From positions 1 through 23,104 of the forward strand of contig QFNA01000033.1 in assembly GCA_003248395.1 (NCBI GenBank): a stretch of DNA of 23,104 nt. Reading direction: 5' to 3'. Source of the DNA: Citromicrobium sp. (lineage in GTDB: Bacteria > Pseudomonadota > Alphaproteobacteria > Sphingomonadales > Sphingomonadaceae). The notes under the pieces were generated by a model that worked only from the letters and a program-made list of their open reading frames with translations, did no database searches and was not told the origin of the DNA. The position numbers and the translations under genes are program-made. Positions 22,079 to 23,104 of the stretch are shown piece by piece. How positions within the stretch are numbered: position 1 is the first letter of the stretch; each line of letters opens with the position of its first letter.

Positions 22079-23104
22079 AAACTGTATTTGTAGACGCGCT
22101 TGATATCGCCGCCCCATTCGCCGTGATAGCGGTCGAGCAGGACTTCGGCAGGCGATTTGCCGCTGGCGACGATCTCGTCGAGCGTCTCGAGGAATCCGGT
22201 TTCGTTGTCGCCCGAACTGTTGAGCCGCGCGCGCGCCGACAGCCCGCCACGCGCAATCGACAGCACCTCTTTCGCCAGATCGCGCAGTTTGCCCCCGCCG
22301 GGGATAGACGCACCCAGCGCCTGTTTCGGCACCGCATTGCGCAGCGCTTCGCGCTCTTCCATCGTCCAGTGCTTCACCAGGTCCCACGCGGCGTCCAGTT
22401 CGAGGAAGCTTTTCAGCCGCACCTCGGGAAACGCCGTCGACAGGTGATCCCACCAGTCGCTCATCGTCGGTTTCTCGCCCGGCAGGACCGATAATTCGCC
22501 CTTCAGGAAATCACGAAAACGCAATCCTGCGGCATCGATGTATTTGCCGTCGCGGAACACGAAATACATCGGCACGTCGAGCATGTAGTCGGCCCAGCGT
22601 TCGTACCCGAAACCGTCCTCGAAGACGAAGGGCAGCATGCCTGTGCGATGCGGGTCGGTATCGCTCCAGATATGGCTGCGATAGGACAGGTATCCGTTAG
22701 GCTTGCCTTCGGTGAAGGGGGAATTGGCAAACAGCGCCGTCGCCAGCGGCTGCAGCGCCAGGCCGGTGCGGAATTTCTGCGCCATGTCGGCTTCGCTCGA
22801 ATAATCGAGGTTTACCTGGATCGTGCAGGTGCGCAGCATCATGTCGAGGCCCAGATTGCCCACGCGCGGCATGTGCCGCATCATGATTTCGTACCGTCCC
22901 TTCGGCATCACCGGCAATTCGTCGCGCGTCTTGTCCGGCCACATGCCGAGGCCCAGGAAACCGACGCCGCAGGCCTCGCCTACCTGCTTCACCTGGTCGA
23001 GATGCCGTCCGGTTTCCGCGCAGGTTTCGTGCAGGTTTTCCAGCGGCGCGCCCGACAGCTCCAGTTGTCCTGCAGGCTCGAGGCTCACCGTCCCGTCGAC
23101 GCCG
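22075..23104 (-). CDS. gshA: Glutamate-cysteine ligase (proteobacterial/plant-type), 5' end outside window
   Basis: About 343 C-terminal residues are visible; the frame is open to the window edge, so the gene starts beyond 23104. The enzyme makes gamma-glutamylcysteine, the first step of glutathione synthesis. The visible start, TVSLEPAGQLELSGAPLENLH, is the family's substrate/ATP region. GFLGLGMWPDK, MPKGRYEIMMRHMP, the TIQVNLDYSSE strand and NGYLSYRSHIW are further conserved blocks. The C-terminus ends KRVYKYSF. A GTG at 23088 is internal to the family block and not a start. It converges with the membrane methyltransferase-like gene; their stops overlap in CTAG at 22075-22078. Confidence 0.93.
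   Translation of the reverse strand, partial: GVDGTVSLEPAGQLELSGAPLENLHETCAETGRHLDQVKQVGEACGVGFLGLGMWPDKTRDELPVMPKGRYEIMMRHMPRVGNLGLDMMLRTCTIQVNLDYSSEADMAQKFRTGLALQPLATALFANSPFTEGKPNGYLSYRSHIWSDTDPHRTGMLPFVFEDGFGYERWADYMLDVPMYFVFRDGKYIDAAGLRFRDFLKGELSVLPGEKPTMSDWWDHLSTAFPEVRLKSFLELDAAWDLVKHWTMEEREALRNAVPKQALGASIPGGGKLRDLAKEVLSIARGGLSARARLNSSGDNETGFLETLDEIVASGKSPAEVLLDRYHGEWGGDIKRVYKYSF

Overview
The window is ordinary chromosomal DNA of a GC-rich alphaproteobacterium. Gene content and protein style point to Sphingomonadales, probably Erythrobacteraceae: an L21 with a Lys/Ala-rich and helix-hairpin-helix tail, a folB-moaD-moaE run, a yfgM-bamB pair, a proteobacterial glutamate-cysteine ligase, many lipobox proteins and a high-GC third codon position. 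The family assignment is inference from gene content, without a database search. I saw no phage, insertion sequence, CRISPR array, rRNA or tRNA. The clearest accessory DNA is the first 1.4 kb, which looks less GC-rich than the rest and holds a 5'-truncated trypsin-like protease remnant, a small TTG-started lipoprotein and about 450 bases with no convincing gene.

Layout. 1416-5086 (+) is a tightly packed run: threonine synthase, an RlmI-like methyltransferase, a dihydroneopterin aldolase (FolB family), a 101-residue protein that looks like the C-terminal end of a short-chain dehydrogenase, then the two molybdopterin synthase subunits MoaD and MoaE. Most junctions are 1-8 bp overlaps. A convergent lipoprotein gene follows. 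5659-6926 is the rplU-rpmA transcription unit with a candidate promoter, a hairpin-containing leader and a strong terminator. 7027-9261 holds a GNAT acetyltransferase, a bidirectional terminator, and a ferritin-like metal-dependent hydrolase divergent from a TetR regulator. Two matching operator-like palindromes sit on the hydrolase promoter. 9258-11948 holds ygfZ (-), pyrC (+) and rarD (-).

12131-13498 carries two exported or envelope proteins of unknown role. 13517-16350 (-) is selO followed by astD, and astD is broken by an exact 22-bp tandem duplication. Divergent from selO, an alpha/beta hydrolase and a GT4 glycosyltransferase overlap by 4 bp. 18535-22078 (+) is yfgM-bamB (outer-membrane protein assembly) followed by a polytopic isoprenylcysteine-methyltransferase-like protein. 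The window closes inside a glutamate-cysteine ligase gene on the minus strand.

I found no clearly new multi-gene system. The best leads are the L21 fusion, the two-operator TetR control region, the frameshifting duplication in astD, three convergent gene pairs whose stop codons share one CTAG palindrome, and the dehydrogenase-derived small protein in the pterin/molybdopterin run.
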